NCBI GenBank assembly: GCA_963812525.1 | Contig: CAWEVL010000011.1 | Location: 1,240,001-1,304,000 of the forward strand | Reading direction: 5' to 3' | Origin: Bog-756 sp963812525 | GTDB lineage: Bacteria; Actinomycetota; Acidimicrobiia; Acidimicrobiales; RAAP-2 | DNA: 64,000 nt | Part shown: piece by piece, positions 25,496 to 34,190 of the stretch | Numbering within the stretch: position 1 is the stretch's first letter | Layout: every line of letters starts with the position of its first letter | Program-made: the position numbers and the translations under genes | The notes under the pieces: model-generated | The model's database searches: none | What the model was told of the DNA's origin: nothing | What the model saw: the letters and a program-made list of their open reading frames with translations, nothing else

Positions 25496-25981
25496 GTGGA
25501 CGAGATCCAATGGACACTGCTCGACATGGTGCGAAGCTGTAAGCGATCCTCGGCAACTGTGAAGTTTAACTACGGGTTGAGCTTGACTGAGGTTGCGCTC
25601 GAAGAAATCGAGGATTCGTTTCGACTCTCAGAGGGTCGTGGCTGGGTCGAGCACGATAAGTGGGGAAACTGGCTGGTGACCCAGGCCGGAGAACAAGCGC
25701 TCCGAGACCGAGAACAGTGGGAGTTCAGAATCGAGGAAATACTGCGCCCTCACCACCGCTCAAATGCGATCTTCGCGGGTACGGTTCTACGCGGTCAGGT
25801 ATTCACACGCGAGATATACGAGATCGACCGATTGGGCAACCGCAGCGGCCCAGCCGGAGAGGTTCTGACCTTTGAGCCCATGAATGATCCGAGGCGCACT
25901 GGGATGTACTCGCTAACAGTCGAAGGCGTGGAGCCGGAAACCGGCGACGTTCTGCATCGCACAGAAGTGTTCTTTGGTTAA
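25496..25981 (+). CDS. Winged-helix-like protein of unknown function, copy 1
   Basis: A 161-residue protein with a GTG start. Residues about 1-80 look like a winged helix: FNYGLSLTEVALEEIEDSF, then GRGWVEHDKWGNWLVTQAGE as recognition helix and wing, then ALRDREQWEFRIEEIL. Residues 100-161 form a beta-rich domain ending VEPETGDVLHRTEVFFG. The protein at 31000-31482 shares the FNY, RxW, WxVT-xG and GDVL positions, so the two are paralogs. DNA binding is inferred only. Confidence 0.6.
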   Translation: MDEIQWTLLDMVRSCKRSSATVKFNYGLSLTEVALEEIEDSFRLSEGRGWVEHDKWGNWLVTQAGEQALRDREQWEFRIEEILRPHHRSNAIFAGTVLRGQVFTREIYEIDRLGNRSGPAGEVLTFEPMNDPRRTGMYSLTVEGVEPETGDVLHRTEVFFG

Positions 25982-26117
25982 TTGAGGCGACGCTGAGTGA
26001 TCACACGACTGTCCCCGACCGACGGCTCGGGGTCGCGTTGTCCGCATTAGGACGCGGGAGCTGCTCGCGGTCAGCTAACTGCCCATGAACGGCACATTCG
26101 GGCGTATGAATGAGCGC

Positions 26118-27563
26118 CTACGGATTGACGGTCAGCGTGAGCGTCTGGGTGGCCTGAGTCCGATGCGAGTGCGTTGAGTCCAGGCACTTGACGATAATGG
26201 TGTAAGTACCGGCCTTCTTCGGAGTGCCTGAGATGAGGCCGCTCCTCGAAAGGCTCACGCGCCACGGCAGACTGCCCCGACCCTTCGGTCCGTACTTGTT
26301 CCAGGTGTAGGGCGGGAGGCCACCTACGGCCTGGAGCTGGAAGGAGTAGGGAACGCCCAGGGCGGCCTCCGGGAGCGAAGCGGTGGTGATGACCACATGC
26401 GAGGTTGAGCTGCGACCCGCCTCGATGAGCGTCCGCTCGTCGAGCCCGCTGGATCCATCGGCGTAGTAGCCGACAGCGGTGCAGAACGTTGCCAAAGCGC
26501 AGGATGCGTCGCTGAGCTCGTTCGAAACGCTGCCGGGACTGGGACTGGGCGTGACCGACCATGCGCTGCCATTCCAGGTTTGGATAAGGGTCTGTGAGAC
26601 ACCGAACGGGGCCGAAGTAACTCCAACTGCAACGCAGTCAGTGGGCGATATGCACTGCACGCCGGCGAGCTCGCCGGGGGCTGGACTCGGCGTGATAGAC
26701 CAGGTTGTGCCGTCCCAGGTCTCGATTAGAGTCCCGTTGACCGTGAGTGATGTGAAGTAGTAGCCCACCGCCACACAGAAATTCGAGCTTGTGCATGCGG
26801 CACCCAAGAGTTGCACCGTGCCGGTCGTGCTCGGATTCGGGTTGGGAATGATTGACCACGCCGTGCCGTTCCACCCTTCGATGAGGGTTGCTTCACCGGA
26901 ACTCTTCGTCACGTAGTACCCCGCGGCAATGCAGAAGGACGATGACGGACAGGAGACACTGTTCAGCGTCACTGCTCCCGTCGAGACGGGACTAGGACTT
27001 GGCACGATCGACCATTTCGCGCCGTTCCACGTTTCCACGAGGGTCTGGTCGGTTGATCCGTTGTAGATGTGCCCGACTGCCGTACAGACTGAGGGCGCAC
27101 TGCACGAGACGCCGAGAAGAACGGCGTCCTGGGCACCGCTCGGACTGGGGCTTGGCGTAATGGTCCAAGCGGAACCGTTCCAGGATTCGATCAGTGGCAC
27201 CTGGTTGTTGGAACCGTCGATGTAGAACCCAACCGCCGTACAAGCCGAGACAGAAGTGCAAGCGACGCCCTCCAAATACGGGGATCCACCAGGGGTCGGG
27301 AGTGGAGCTATGGACCAGCTAGTGCCGTTGAAGGACTCGATGAGACCGGGCGACGCCGCGACGCCAACGGCGACACAAAAGGTCACGCTCGGGCAGGAAA
27401 CTCCATTCAGGGCATTCGTACCTGAGCCCTGGTTAGGACTTGCTTCGGTGGACCAGGTGAGTCCGTTGGCACCCGCTACTGGGCTCAATGAGGTTGAGGC
27501 GACAGTCGCCGCGCCCATGAGCGCAGTCCCCGCAGCAACCACCCGGATGAGACGCCTGATCAT
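26118..27563 (-). CDS. Secreted repeat protein with Cys-pair repeats and Ig-like end
   Basis: About 481 residues from ATG 27563. It has a signal peptide (VVAAGTALMGAATVAS, cleavage near PVAGAN) and seven to eight repeats of about 50 residues, each with L-GVSC-S-FC-AVGYY, then TLIE-WNGT-WSI-PSPSP. The two Cys per repeat may form disulfides. The C-terminus (about 400-481) is a putative Ig domain ending in LSRSGLISGTPKKAGTYTI. It is probably an extracellular beta-propeller. The start is uncertain: the frame stays open upstream and shares an FRSV-TRG-M pattern with the leader of the NlpC/P60 gene. Confidence 0.8.
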   Translation of the reverse strand: MIRRLIRVVAAGTALMGAATVASTSLSPVAGANGLTWSTEASPNQGSGTNALNGVSCPSVTFCVAVGVAASPGLIESFNGTSWSIAPLPTPGGSPYLEGVACTSVSACTAVGFYIDGSNNQVPLIESWNGSAWTITPSPSPSGAQDAVLLGVSCSAPSVCTAVGHIYNGSTDQTLVETWNGAKWSIVPSPSPVSTGAVTLNSVSCPSSSFCIAAGYYVTKSSGEATLIEGWNGTAWSIIPNPNPSTTGTVQLLGAACTSSNFCVAVGYYFTSLTVNGTLIETWDGTTWSITPSPAPGELAGVQCISPTDCVAVGVTSAPFGVSQTLIQTWNGSAWSVTPSPSPGSVSNELSDASCALATFCTAVGYYADGSSGLDERTLIEAGRSSTSHVVITTASLPEAALGVPYSFQLQAVGGLPPYTWNKYGPKGRGSLPWRVSLSRSGLISGTPKKAGTYTIIVKCLDSTHSHRTQATQTLTLTVNP

Positions 27564-28193
27564 CCCTCGGGTGAGTACGCTGCGGAATAGCTGCCTGCAG
27601 TTGGTCCAATGGACATGCAGCCCCCGGAAGTCATGGCTAAATCCGAACATCTGCGCCACCCCCGTTCAGCCAGGTGCGGACTGTACCGGCGCATCAGACC
27701 ACAAATTCAGAAACAAGCGCGAGCAAGCCATTCGCATGATACGTCACCCGTGCGCGACCTGCTCAATGGACCTTTCACCGAGAGAGTTGGGGCCGCGACG
27801 CTCGGGGATCGAGGTGGCTGCAGCACTAGCCCACATGGAGCCTGTCGTACCAACCGATCCCGCGGGGGCCTAGGGCTTCGGGCTGATCGTGCTCGGCCCA
27901 GCACAACGGGCCGCAGACATCCTGACCCGCGCCCATACCGCTGAGTCCATCCGTCACTCGCACGTGAACCCCTGGAGATAGGATAACCGCCTGAGAGGGC
28001 GAGTGCCCGACCGACGATAGGCCCCCGGTCTAATCCGGGAGCCTAAAAACGGACACCGTGGAATGGAAGAAGCTCACCGCCGTCGGCGATCCACACTCGA
28101 AGTTAGGCCGACGGTTTCCCGGTGAGCCGCAGCTGTGCCAGTTGACTGAAGACTCGACCGCGTTCTGTTGCCCTAAGTGGTAGAACCGCGACC
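27564..28193. other. Gene-free stretch between divergent genes
   Basis: About 630 bp lying upstream of both the secreted protein (minus) and the LLM gene (plus), so it should hold both promoters. A hairpin with CCCGG and CCGGG arms lies at 28022-28042 but has no T-run, so I do not call a terminator. No clear R1 or R2 copy was found. Confidence 0.4.
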
Positions 28194-29081
28194 ATGGAAC
28201 TCGACCTCCACATCTCGCGATTCGACTGGGCCGGTGGCTCGCCAGGCATAGGGCCGGGAGTCTCCGACCTGGCCCAACGGGCCGAAGCGATCGGTGTCCG
28301 CACCCTGTCGTTCATGGACCACTACTTCCAGATGGACTGGATGGCGCCGGCGGAGGACCCAATGCTCGAGGGCTATACCGCCCTTGGATTCGTCGCAGGC
28401 GGGACCGAGAGGTTGCGCCTGCGTCTCCTCGTGACTGGGGTGACCTATCGCCATCCCGGGCTCCTGGCCAAGGCGGTGACCACCCTCGATGTGCTTTCGG
28501 GCGGCAGGGCAGAGCTCGGCATTGGGGCGGCCTGGTACGAACGTGAACACCGGGGCCTCGGCGTGCCGTTCCCGCCTCTGGCCGAGCGGTTCGAGCGTCT
28601 CGAAGAGGCGATTCAGATCTGCCTGCAGATGTGGAGTGATGACAATGGCGCCTATCAGGGCAAGCACTACCAGCTCGAGGCGACGCTGTGCAGCCCACCG
28701 CCGGTCAGCACACCTCGCCCGCGGATACTGATCGGGGGGAGCGGCGAGCGCAAGACCCTGCGCATGGTTGCCCAGTATGCCGACGCCTGCAATCTCTTTG
28801 GCGGTCCCGAAGAGGTGGCACCAAAGATCGATGTCCTCCGTCGTCACTGCGACACCCTTGGTCGCGACATCAACGAGATCGAGGTGACCGCCATGTACCG
28901 CGAGATTCCGCCGGATGCCGGCGTCGACGACGTGATTCGGGGAGCAGAGGACTTCGCCAAAATCGGGGTGTCGACCCTTGTCACGGGCGCCATGGGTGAC
29001 AGCCCTGGCGATTGGCTCGAGTCGACATTCGGGCCAGCCATGGATCGGCTGGCAGGCATCGAGGCTGCCCCTCTGAGCTAG
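28194..29081 (+). CDS. LLM class F420-dependent oxidoreductase
   Basis: A 295-residue luciferase-like protein. Typical pieces are LDLHISRFDWAG at the start, VLSGGRAELGIGAAWYEREH, PRILIGGSGERKTLRMVAQ and ADACNLFGGPEEV. The subfamily is the TIGR03560-like F420-dependent group. It likely carries out an F420H2-linked redox step on a hydrophobic substrate. It is only distantly related to the LLM protein at 4581-5444. Confidence 0.9.
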   Translation: MELDLHISRFDWAGGSPGIGPGVSDLAQRAEAIGVRTLSFMDHYFQMDWMAPAEDPMLEGYTALGFVAGGTERLRLRLLVTGVTYRHPGLLAKAVTTLDVLSGGRAELGIGAAWYEREHRGLGVPFPPLAERFERLEEAIQICLQMWSDDNGAYQGKHYQLEATLCSPPPVSTPRPRILIGGSGERKTLRMVAQYADACNLFGGPEEVAPKIDVLRRHCDTLGRDINEIEVTAMYREIPPDAGVDDVIRGAEDFAKIGVSTLVTGAMGDSPGDWLESTFGPAMDRLAGIEAAPLS

Positions 29082-29166
29082 TCCGCACCCGCGAACCGGC
29101 TCAAGTCCAGGGGAGGACCAGAGAGCGAATCGACGACGCCCCTGGCACATCCTCAGTTGAGAGCCC

Positions 29167-29215
29167 TGTCCCACCGCGCCGGGTCGTCGGCAGTTATTGA
29201 CCGGCTGAATTGAAT
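29167..29215 (+). repeat. R1 repeat
   Basis: Reads TGTCCCACCGCGCCGGG, TCGTCGGCAGTTATTGACC and GGCTGAATTG. Confidence 0.65.
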
Positions 29216-29359
29216 CGAATAGGACACGCCGCTTGAGGCTGACTGATGGCATACGAGTCAGTGAAGCTCAGCACATGGAGGTGAGCCTCTACGGAACAGA
29301 CTCATCACGACACAAGGTCCTCAAGATCGACCCCCGTCCGTCGGGTACGAGCCATCGAT

Positions 29360-29527
29360 ATGGTGGCGATGCAGAGTGGTGGTGCAATGGGTTGGGTTCA
29401 CGTGGCAATCCGGGACGATGGCTCCAAAAGACCCGACGCCCCTCAGCCTTTCTCTTTCGTCGACCCATTGAATCCGCAGGTGCTCAGGGACACTGTCGTT
29501 ACCGAAGGCCGAACGCTCACCTTCTGA
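29360..29527 (+). CDS. Possible small protein
   Basis: A 55-residue frame beginning MVAMQSGGAMGWVHVAIRDD and ending VVTEGRTLTF. Its composition is protein-like, but no ribosome binding site, domain or operon context supports it. It may be the tail of a decayed gene, since the frame is open upstream for about 30 codons. Confidence 0.3.
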   Translation: MVAMQSGGAMGWVHVAIRDDGSKRPDAPQPFSFVDPLNPQVLRDTVVTEGRTLTF

Positions 29528-29606
29528 ATATGACGATAGACGGGGCCGCATCTTGTGTGCAGAGCGTGAATACTCGATCCGGCAAATGGCTTCTTCTGCC
29601 ACCTCA

Positions 29607-29660
29607 TGTCCGCACCTCCTGATCGACGCGGTTATTGCCCGCCACTCAACGGCGCATCGG
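29607..29660 (+). repeat. R1 repeat
   Basis: Reads TCCTGATCGACGCGGTTATT, GCCCGCCACTCAACGGCGCA. The G-rich arm is shortened. Confidence 0.6.
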
Positions 29661-29686
29661 AGATGCTCCCGGATTCCAGCCGAGGC

Positions 29687-30202
29687 CTAATCTGAATAGG
29701 CCGCGAGCGCCCGCTGAAGATCGATGAGGTTCTGCTGCAGGGTATCCGGGTCTCCGCCAGAGGTGAATCCTCCGGGGATCCGATGCTTCCCGTCCTTGGT
29801 CAGGATCTGTATTCGTCGGAGCGCGACCCATTCACCGCTGAGCACGCCAAACTCGATGCGTTCAACGTCATCCCACTGGATCACGCGTGACCCGAGGATT
29901 TTCGGGTAGCTGAGATGCCTGGGGGTGACGGTAATCCTGCCAAGCTTGAGCGCCCGCCACGCAATGAGCACCAGCGGGAGAGCGATCGCAAGTGCAAGTG
30001 TTGCGGTCCCAAGTTTGTCGGTTCGTTTCTGGAACAGATCTGAGCCGCCAAGGAAGCACACCACGGCGAGAGCCAACAATGTGAAGCAGATCATGACCAA
30101 TCGAGGACCCGCTTTGTTGGCAATCACCCCAGGCCCCACGTATTCCTTTTGATCCCGGGCTAGGCGTCGGTCCCAGGTTGCCTCAGTCGATTCATCCGCC
30201 AT
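29687..30202 (-). CDS. Membrane protein with PH-like domain
   Basis: A 171-residue protein. Two hydrophobic helices (LVMICFTLLALAVVCFLGG and LGTATLALAIALPLVLIAW) are followed by a beta-rich domain, ITVTPRHLSYPKILGSRV, IQWDDVERIEFGVLSG, ALRRIQILTKDGK, typical of bacterial PH domain 6 proteins. Such proteins sit in the inner membrane with the PH-like domain in the cytoplasm; function is mostly unknown. Confidence 0.7.
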   Translation of the reverse strand: MADESTEATWDRRLARDQKEYVGPGVIANKAGPRLVMICFTLLALAVVCFLGGSDLFQKRTDKLGTATLALAIALPLVLIAWRALKLGRITVTPRHLSYPKILGSRVIQWDDVERIEFGVLSGEWVALRRIQILTKDGKHRIPGGFTSGGDPDTLQQNLIDLQRALAAYSD

Positions 30203-30297
30203 TTCCAGTAATCCTAGTTAGCGGTTCTTGCTCAGGAAAGCGTCACCGAGGACCGGGTGAGCGTGGGGCACGCCAGGCACTACGGAGCCAGTGATGC

Positions 30298-30807
30298 TCA
30301 CTCAGAGTCGACTTGGTTGCCGCCGCCCAAGTCGGCAGATATGTGGGTATGCAGGGATGCGGAAATGAACCCTAAAAATCGCATCGCTTGGGCATCGAAT
30401 TGGAGGGCGAGTAGATCAGAGTCCAATTCCGGCTCGAAGGGCGCGTCCGGATCCAAGCCGTGGCTCCCATGGCGCTCAGCCTCCGCAACGCTCGTTATAA
30501 GGTCTGCACCAATATCGCCCACCACCGTCAGATTTATTGTCGAGCCCTCGTCTACACAGGATTTAAGAATCTCCTCGTGCGGCAAGAACAGATCCACGAA
30601 GTGTTTGATGACTGGCTTGGTGTCCGAGTCACACAATTCGCTCCACCACTCCCAACCGGCCACCAACTTGGATGCCGGCCCCCGCAATTCGCCGACGTGG
30701 AAGCTCCGGGTTGGGACGATGCCAAGACTGGAGGTGAGTAGCTCGGGATCGAGCTGAGCACCCCGAACGCGGAACCTAAGTTGCAGCTCGGAGTTCGGCA
30801 TCGCCAC
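30298..30807 (-). CDS. DUF4279 domain protein
   Basis: A 169-residue protein matching DUF4279: LQLRFRVRGAQLDPELLTSS, the conserved LGIVPTRSFHVGE, the aromatic GWEWWSEL, a central helix TKPVIKHFVDLFLPHEE, and the final strand DAQAMRFLGFISASLHTH. The domain is of unknown function. It is an intact relative of the broken gene at 6954-7336, with a longer central insert. Confidence 0.75.
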   Translation of the reverse strand: MAMPNSELQLRFRVRGAQLDPELLTSSLGIVPTRSFHVGELRGPASKLVAGWEWWSELCDSDTKPVIKHFVDLFLPHEEILKSCVDEGSTINLTVVGDIGADLITSVAEAERHGSHGLDPDAPFEPELDSDLLALQFDAQAMRFLGFISASLHTHISADLGGGNQVDSE

Positions 30808-30879
30808 TAGTCAAGCGCACCATCGCCCTCAGTGTCAGCGACCTTTCGACCTGACTGACTTGGCAATCCGCCTGAGGCT

Positions 30880-30936
30880 GGCCCAGAGCGTCGGGGGCGG
30901 GGCGGCTATTACCTGCTGCATACCGGTACATTGGGG
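30880..30936 (+). repeat. R1 repeat, divergent
   Basis: Reads GGCCCAGAGCGTCGGGGG, CGGGGCGGCTATTACC and CTGCATACCGGTACATT. It lies between a minus- and a plus-strand gene. Confidence 0.5.
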
Positions 30937-30999
30937 ATGGTCCTGCCGAAAGCCCCTGTGTCAGGATGAATCGGTGAGGGAGTATTCAACTACTCCGAG

Positions 31000-31482
31000 T
31001 TGTCAGGGGGAGGGGATACCCTCGAACTCATATCACGAGGCAGGGTCGTGTCGAATCGCAAACTGGTGAAGCGACTGCGCGAGCTGGAGAGGCGCAAGTG
31101 GATCGCTAACGATCCAGCGGATCGATGGACCGTGACCTCAACAGGAAAGCATCAGCTTCTCGAGCTGGACGATTGGGAATATGTCTACCCACTGGGACAA
31201 TTGTCCGAAGAGGTCCGACGCACGGCCCCTACGGCCGTCCGTCCTCGCCTGGATGCAATGGCGAGCATTTCAGGAGATCTGCGGCGTGGCCTACCTCGAG
31301 ACGGGGATGCTTACTGCATCACTCGGGACGGCATGGTGTCTGGCCACGGCCGTTTGGATATGGAATATAACGTCGACCCGCGGTGGGCGGAAACCATCCA
31401 TTTCTCGGTTGTCACCGAAGGGGACGAACCGAGGCCAGGCGATGTGCTCCGCCGCGGATCCGCGGAACCCCCGACCCATTAG
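31000..31482 (+). CDS. Winged-helix-like protein of unknown function, copy 2
   Basis: About 160 residues from a TTG at 31000. It has LVKRLRELERRKWIANDPAD followed by RWTVTSTGKHQLLELDDWEY, a winged-helix pattern, and a beta-rich tail ending EGDEPRPGDVLRRGS. It aligns with the protein at 25496-25981 along its length. The frame just upstream reads FNYSEL, matching FNYGLS of copy 1, but is cut off by a stop at 30967, so the true start may have been lost or shifted. Confidence 0.55.
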   Translation: MSGGGDTLELISRGRVVSNRKLVKRLRELERRKWIANDPADRWTVTSTGKHQLLELDDWEYVYPLGQLSEEVRRTAPTAVRPRLDAMASISGDLRRGLPRDGDAYCITRDGMVSGHGRLDMEYNVDPRWAETIHFSVVTEGDEPRPGDVLRRGSAEPPTH

Positions 31483-31632
31483 CTCCCCGTCCTCGATGAG
31501 GTTGCAGCTACCAAGGGTCCTCTCATTCGTCGGAATGGTGGGCCTGTCCGGCACAACGGGAACATGACGGAGAGGTAGTCCCAGGCGGACCTAGAAGTTG
31601 CCCTTTGGCTTTCGTCGAATCAAACTCCTGCA

Positions 31633-32193
31633 ATGCCGGAGTTCGAGAGTGGCTACGTCGATCTACCGGGCACTCATATCCACGTCCGCTCAGCAGGTGG
31701 GACGAAGCGGGAGTACGTCGGGAATGACGGGACACGATTGGCGACGTCACAGACGCATTGGAGACGCAATCCCCTCTATCCGAATCCCAGAATCACGGTG
31801 GAGGGGGTGGAGTTCGAAGAGCGCCTACTCGGTAAGCGCCGAAACAATCACATGCGCACTCCACGTGAGGTGGTGAACCTCGCAACCCACAGGCGGATTT
31901 TCCGGATCGACGGAATGAACTTCAACGGGAAGGCCAATGCTGTGGTGCGATCTTCCGAAGAACACTGGTATTCATTCCCAGTAGAGGGCACTCGGAAAGA
32001 ACGTCCTGTTATGACCGCCGTGGACGAGAATGGAGAGCAGGTCGCTCTTTGGTGGAGCGACTCGGACCCTAGGAGAATTGGCTCAGTGGGAATCGTGATT
32101 CTGCCTGGGCAGGCCATCGCCGCTGAGCTAATGGTGATGATTGCCACGGCCACACCCTTTTTTGCGTTCTACTTCTTGAAACCGGGTGACTGA
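31633..32193 (+). CDS. Unknown protein family, intact member
   Basis: A 186-residue protein. It reads IFRIDGMNFNGKANAVVRSS, WYSFPVEGTRKERPVMTAVD, SVGIVILPGQAIAAELM and a hydrophobic end MIATATPFFAFYFL. The second half aligns with the frameshifted gene at 16054-16661. The C-terminal hydrophobic segment may anchor it in the membrane. I do not recognise the family. Confidence 0.5.
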   Translation: MPEFESGYVDLPGTHIHVRSAGGTKREYVGNDGTRLATSQTHWRRNPLYPNPRITVEGVEFEERLLGKRRNNHMRTPREVVNLATHRRIFRIDGMNFNGKANAVVRSSEEHWYSFPVEGTRKERPVMTAVDENGEQVALWWSDSDPRRIGSVGIVILPGQAIAAELMVMIATATPFFAFYFLKPGD

Positions 32194-32217
32194 AAAAGGC
32201 TGCCGCATGTGAGGGAT

Positions 32218-32262
32218 AATCCCGAGTCGGCGGCGCTTAGAGTGACCCAGGCTGGCACCTTT
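32218..32262 (+). repeat. R1 repeat
   Basis: Reads AATCCCGAGTCGGCGGCG, CTTAGAGTGACCC and AGGCTGGCACCTTTG. Confidence 0.6.
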
Positions 32263-32351
32263 GCGACAGTCGCTGCCTCGCGGAAGTCCCCTCCGAAAAC
32301 AGACCGCCCTCCTTGATCCAAGCGCGTCAGGTGTCTGTTGCTCTCAGATGC

Positions 32352-32684
32352 TCAGGCCACATGCCCTCTGGACGCAGCCATACACAGGTCGCAGATCTCT
32401 TGCATCAAGCCCCCTTCTGGGTCATCGGGGTCATCTCTACATGCCCTGCTTAGCCCTTGTGTCGACTTAGCCTCTTGTCTTGAGCTGATTCGTCGGCGCA
32501 GAAGAGGCGATCGCAGTCGCAGGTCGTCGAGTTGTACAGCCTCTCGTCGAGTTGCGTGTCGATGTGTTTCAGCATCATAGGCCTCGTAGGCCCAGCCGTG
32601 CTCTTGGAGCACCGCTTCAGATGGTGGACCCAACATGCCACGGACCTTTCCAACAACGTCGCAAGCCTCCTTCAGGAAGACCAT
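32352..32684 (-). CDS. Hypothetical protein, doubtful
   Basis: A 110-residue frame reading MVFLKEACDVVGKVRGML, AVLQEHGWAYEAYDAETHRH. The same frame upstream, past one stop, reads DAIGDLFRLPMAG, so this may be the remainder of a longer gene with a nonsense change. An overlapping frame is equally long. No domain is recognised. Confidence 0.3.
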   Translation of the reverse strand: MVFLKEACDVVGKVRGMLGPPSEAVLQEHGWAYEAYDAETHRHATRREAVQLDDLRLRSPLLRRRISSRQEAKSTQGLSRACRDDPDDPEGGLMQEICDLCMAASRGHVA

Positions 32685-32810
32685 GCGACTTCCATCGGTC
32701 CGTCACCCTGCCATCGGAAGTCTGAACAGGTCGCCGATCGCGTCTAGGGCAGCGGTATCGTCCGTCTACACCGCCTACCTGAATTCGGGGGCTACGCCTT
32801 TGACGCTCCG

Positions 32811-33362
32811 TCACCCAGCAGGGGTCGGGATCGCGAGCAATGCGAAATCTAGGTAAGAAGGGCCGGTGATCCCGGCGGCACAGTCGCCAAACGCGCCCCC
32901 GCTAGCCGAGAAGTCCCCCGAAGGGTTTGCATAGGAGCCAGTGATTGGCCCGAGTGCACCCACGGCTCCAAGGCTGTTAATCACCCCAGTGGACTTCATG
33001 ATGCTGGTTTTCAGGGGCGGCGAGTAGGTGAACTTAAACTTGACCTTTGTCGGAACCGCAGGGTTGTTGGCGCTGCAGCTTCCGTTGGCAAAGGTGACGT
33101 GGCCGGAGACCGTGACCGTTTCGCCGGCGGGCGCGCCGGTGCAGTTGGACAGTGTAATGGCCACTGTTGCGGTCACCTTGCCTTTTCCTGAGTCGCTCCA
33201 AGGACGGTTGAAAGAAATAGTTCCCGGGCCGCCATGACAAGTAGTCGTTCCTGTGCCAACAGGCGTCCTGGCCGACGCCGGGGTGGCTGCAACCACCCAG
33301 ACAAGCGACAGTCCCACTAGCCCGGCACCTACGCCCGCCATGACTCTGCGCAATCCCGTCAT
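32811..33362 (-). CDS. Secreted small protein, family A member 1
   Basis: A 183-residue exported protein from ATG 33362, which has AAGGAG seven bases upstream. The signal peptide contains VMAGVGAGLVGLSLVWVVAA with cleavage near ATPASA. The mature part is Thr/Ser/Gly-rich with four spaced Cys (TTTCHGG, LSNCTGA, NGSCSANN, FGDCAAG), suggesting two disulfides, and VTATVAITLSNC as a core strand. The protein at 56271-56921 and a remnant at 59899-60236 belong to the same family. Function is unknown. Confidence 0.75.
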   Translation of the reverse strand: MTGLRRVMAGVGAGLVGLSLVWVVAATPASARTPVGTGTTTCHGGPGTISFNRPWSDSGKGKVTATVAITLSNCTGAPAGETVTVSGHVTFANGSCSANNPAVPTKVKFKFTYSPPLKTSIMKSTGVINSLGAVGALGPITGSYANPSGDFSASGGAFGDCAAGITGPSYLDFALLAIPTPAG

Positions 33363-33741
33363 TGCAACACTCCTTGGCTTTCTGGTTGGTGCCGATCCTG
33401 AACCCGCCTGCCAGAGTTTTACCACCGGATGAACCGTTCGTCATTTGTTTCAGTGCAGGCAAACATGCAGTCGGATTCCACTACACGGTGCAACACCTGT
33501 GGCAGCGCTTGACGAGAGCCAGCGCCACGGTGTGGCCGGATGGAACTCTTCAATCCTGCTCCGAGCGGGAGACGGTGATGAGGTAGTTGTACGATCCCAC
33601 TGCCAGCACCGACCTACGCCTGGTTGGGGATGGTGCGCCTCCGGGCGTCTCACGACTTCATGTGACCGGCGCCAGCCTCTGGGCTGCGCGTGGTGGCTCT
33701 GCCTTGCGGTCCTGCAATCAGCGAATGGTCAAGCTCGACGG
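33363..33741. other. Gene-free stretch
   Basis: Upstream region of the secreted protein gene; its promoter should be here. Frames on the + strand continue into the next small gene but have no protein character before about 33740. Confidence 0.4.
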
Positions 33742-33942
33742 GTGCGAAATGCCTTTTGGCTTTTCGCTGTTTCAAGTCTGGCTCTCGCTGCGGTGTATAG
33801 CGTGCCATTGGCTCGAGACTTTGGCGGGCAGTCGAAGCTCAGCGTCGCAATCTACGTGGCAGGATTCAGTCTGGTGACAGTCGGATTCTGGATGGCCTCG
33901 CGCAAGGTGGCTTCAATGGCCAAGCGTTGGTGTGGCAGATGA
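33742..33942 (+). CDS. Small membrane protein with two helices
   Basis: A 66-residue protein from a GTG at 33742. The helices are AFWLFAVSSLALAAVYSV and LSVAIYVAGFSLVTVGFWMA; the ends are basic (ASRKVASMAKRWCGR). The helix-turn-helix layout is convincing, but the start is uncertain because the frame is open far upstream. It is followed by an R2 copy. Confidence 0.5.
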   Translation: MRNAFWLFAVSSLALAAVYSVPLARDFGGQSKLSVAIYVAGFSLVTVGFWMASRKVASMAKRWCGR

Positions 33943-33969
33943 TCCGGCAGACACAGTTGGTACAACGCC

Positions 33970-34165
33970 CCATCACACCGGGTCAGTGGACACCCTGGCC
34001 GTTCTGAGCACCAGACTCCTCCTCGTCCCACGGCTGGTCGTCGTGGCCTCAGGAGGCCTACGCCTGAGGCTAGCGAGTTCGATGCAAGCCAGAAGAGGGC
34101 CATGGCGCCCCTGAACACTGGATGGCGCCCTCGCCCCAACGGCAACTCCGGGCGTGTGGACAAGG
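33970..34165 (+). repeat. R2 repeat
   Basis: A near-complete copy: CACCGGGTCAGTGG, ACACCCTGGCCGTTCTGAGC, GCCTCAGGAGGCCTACGCC, TGAGGCTAGCGAGTTCGATG and TCCGGGCGTGTGGACAAGG. Confidence 0.85.
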
Positions 34166-34190
34166 AATTGCATGGGACACCGAGGCCCAG

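Noticed and set aside
28020..28046. Hairpin CCCGG/CCGGG as a terminator
   Set aside because: The A-run follows on the + strand and no T-run follows the stem on either strand in the needed order.
28173..29252. Minus-strand frame of 359 codons
   Set aside because: Lies antisense over the whole LLM gene, whose sense frame has clear family motifs.
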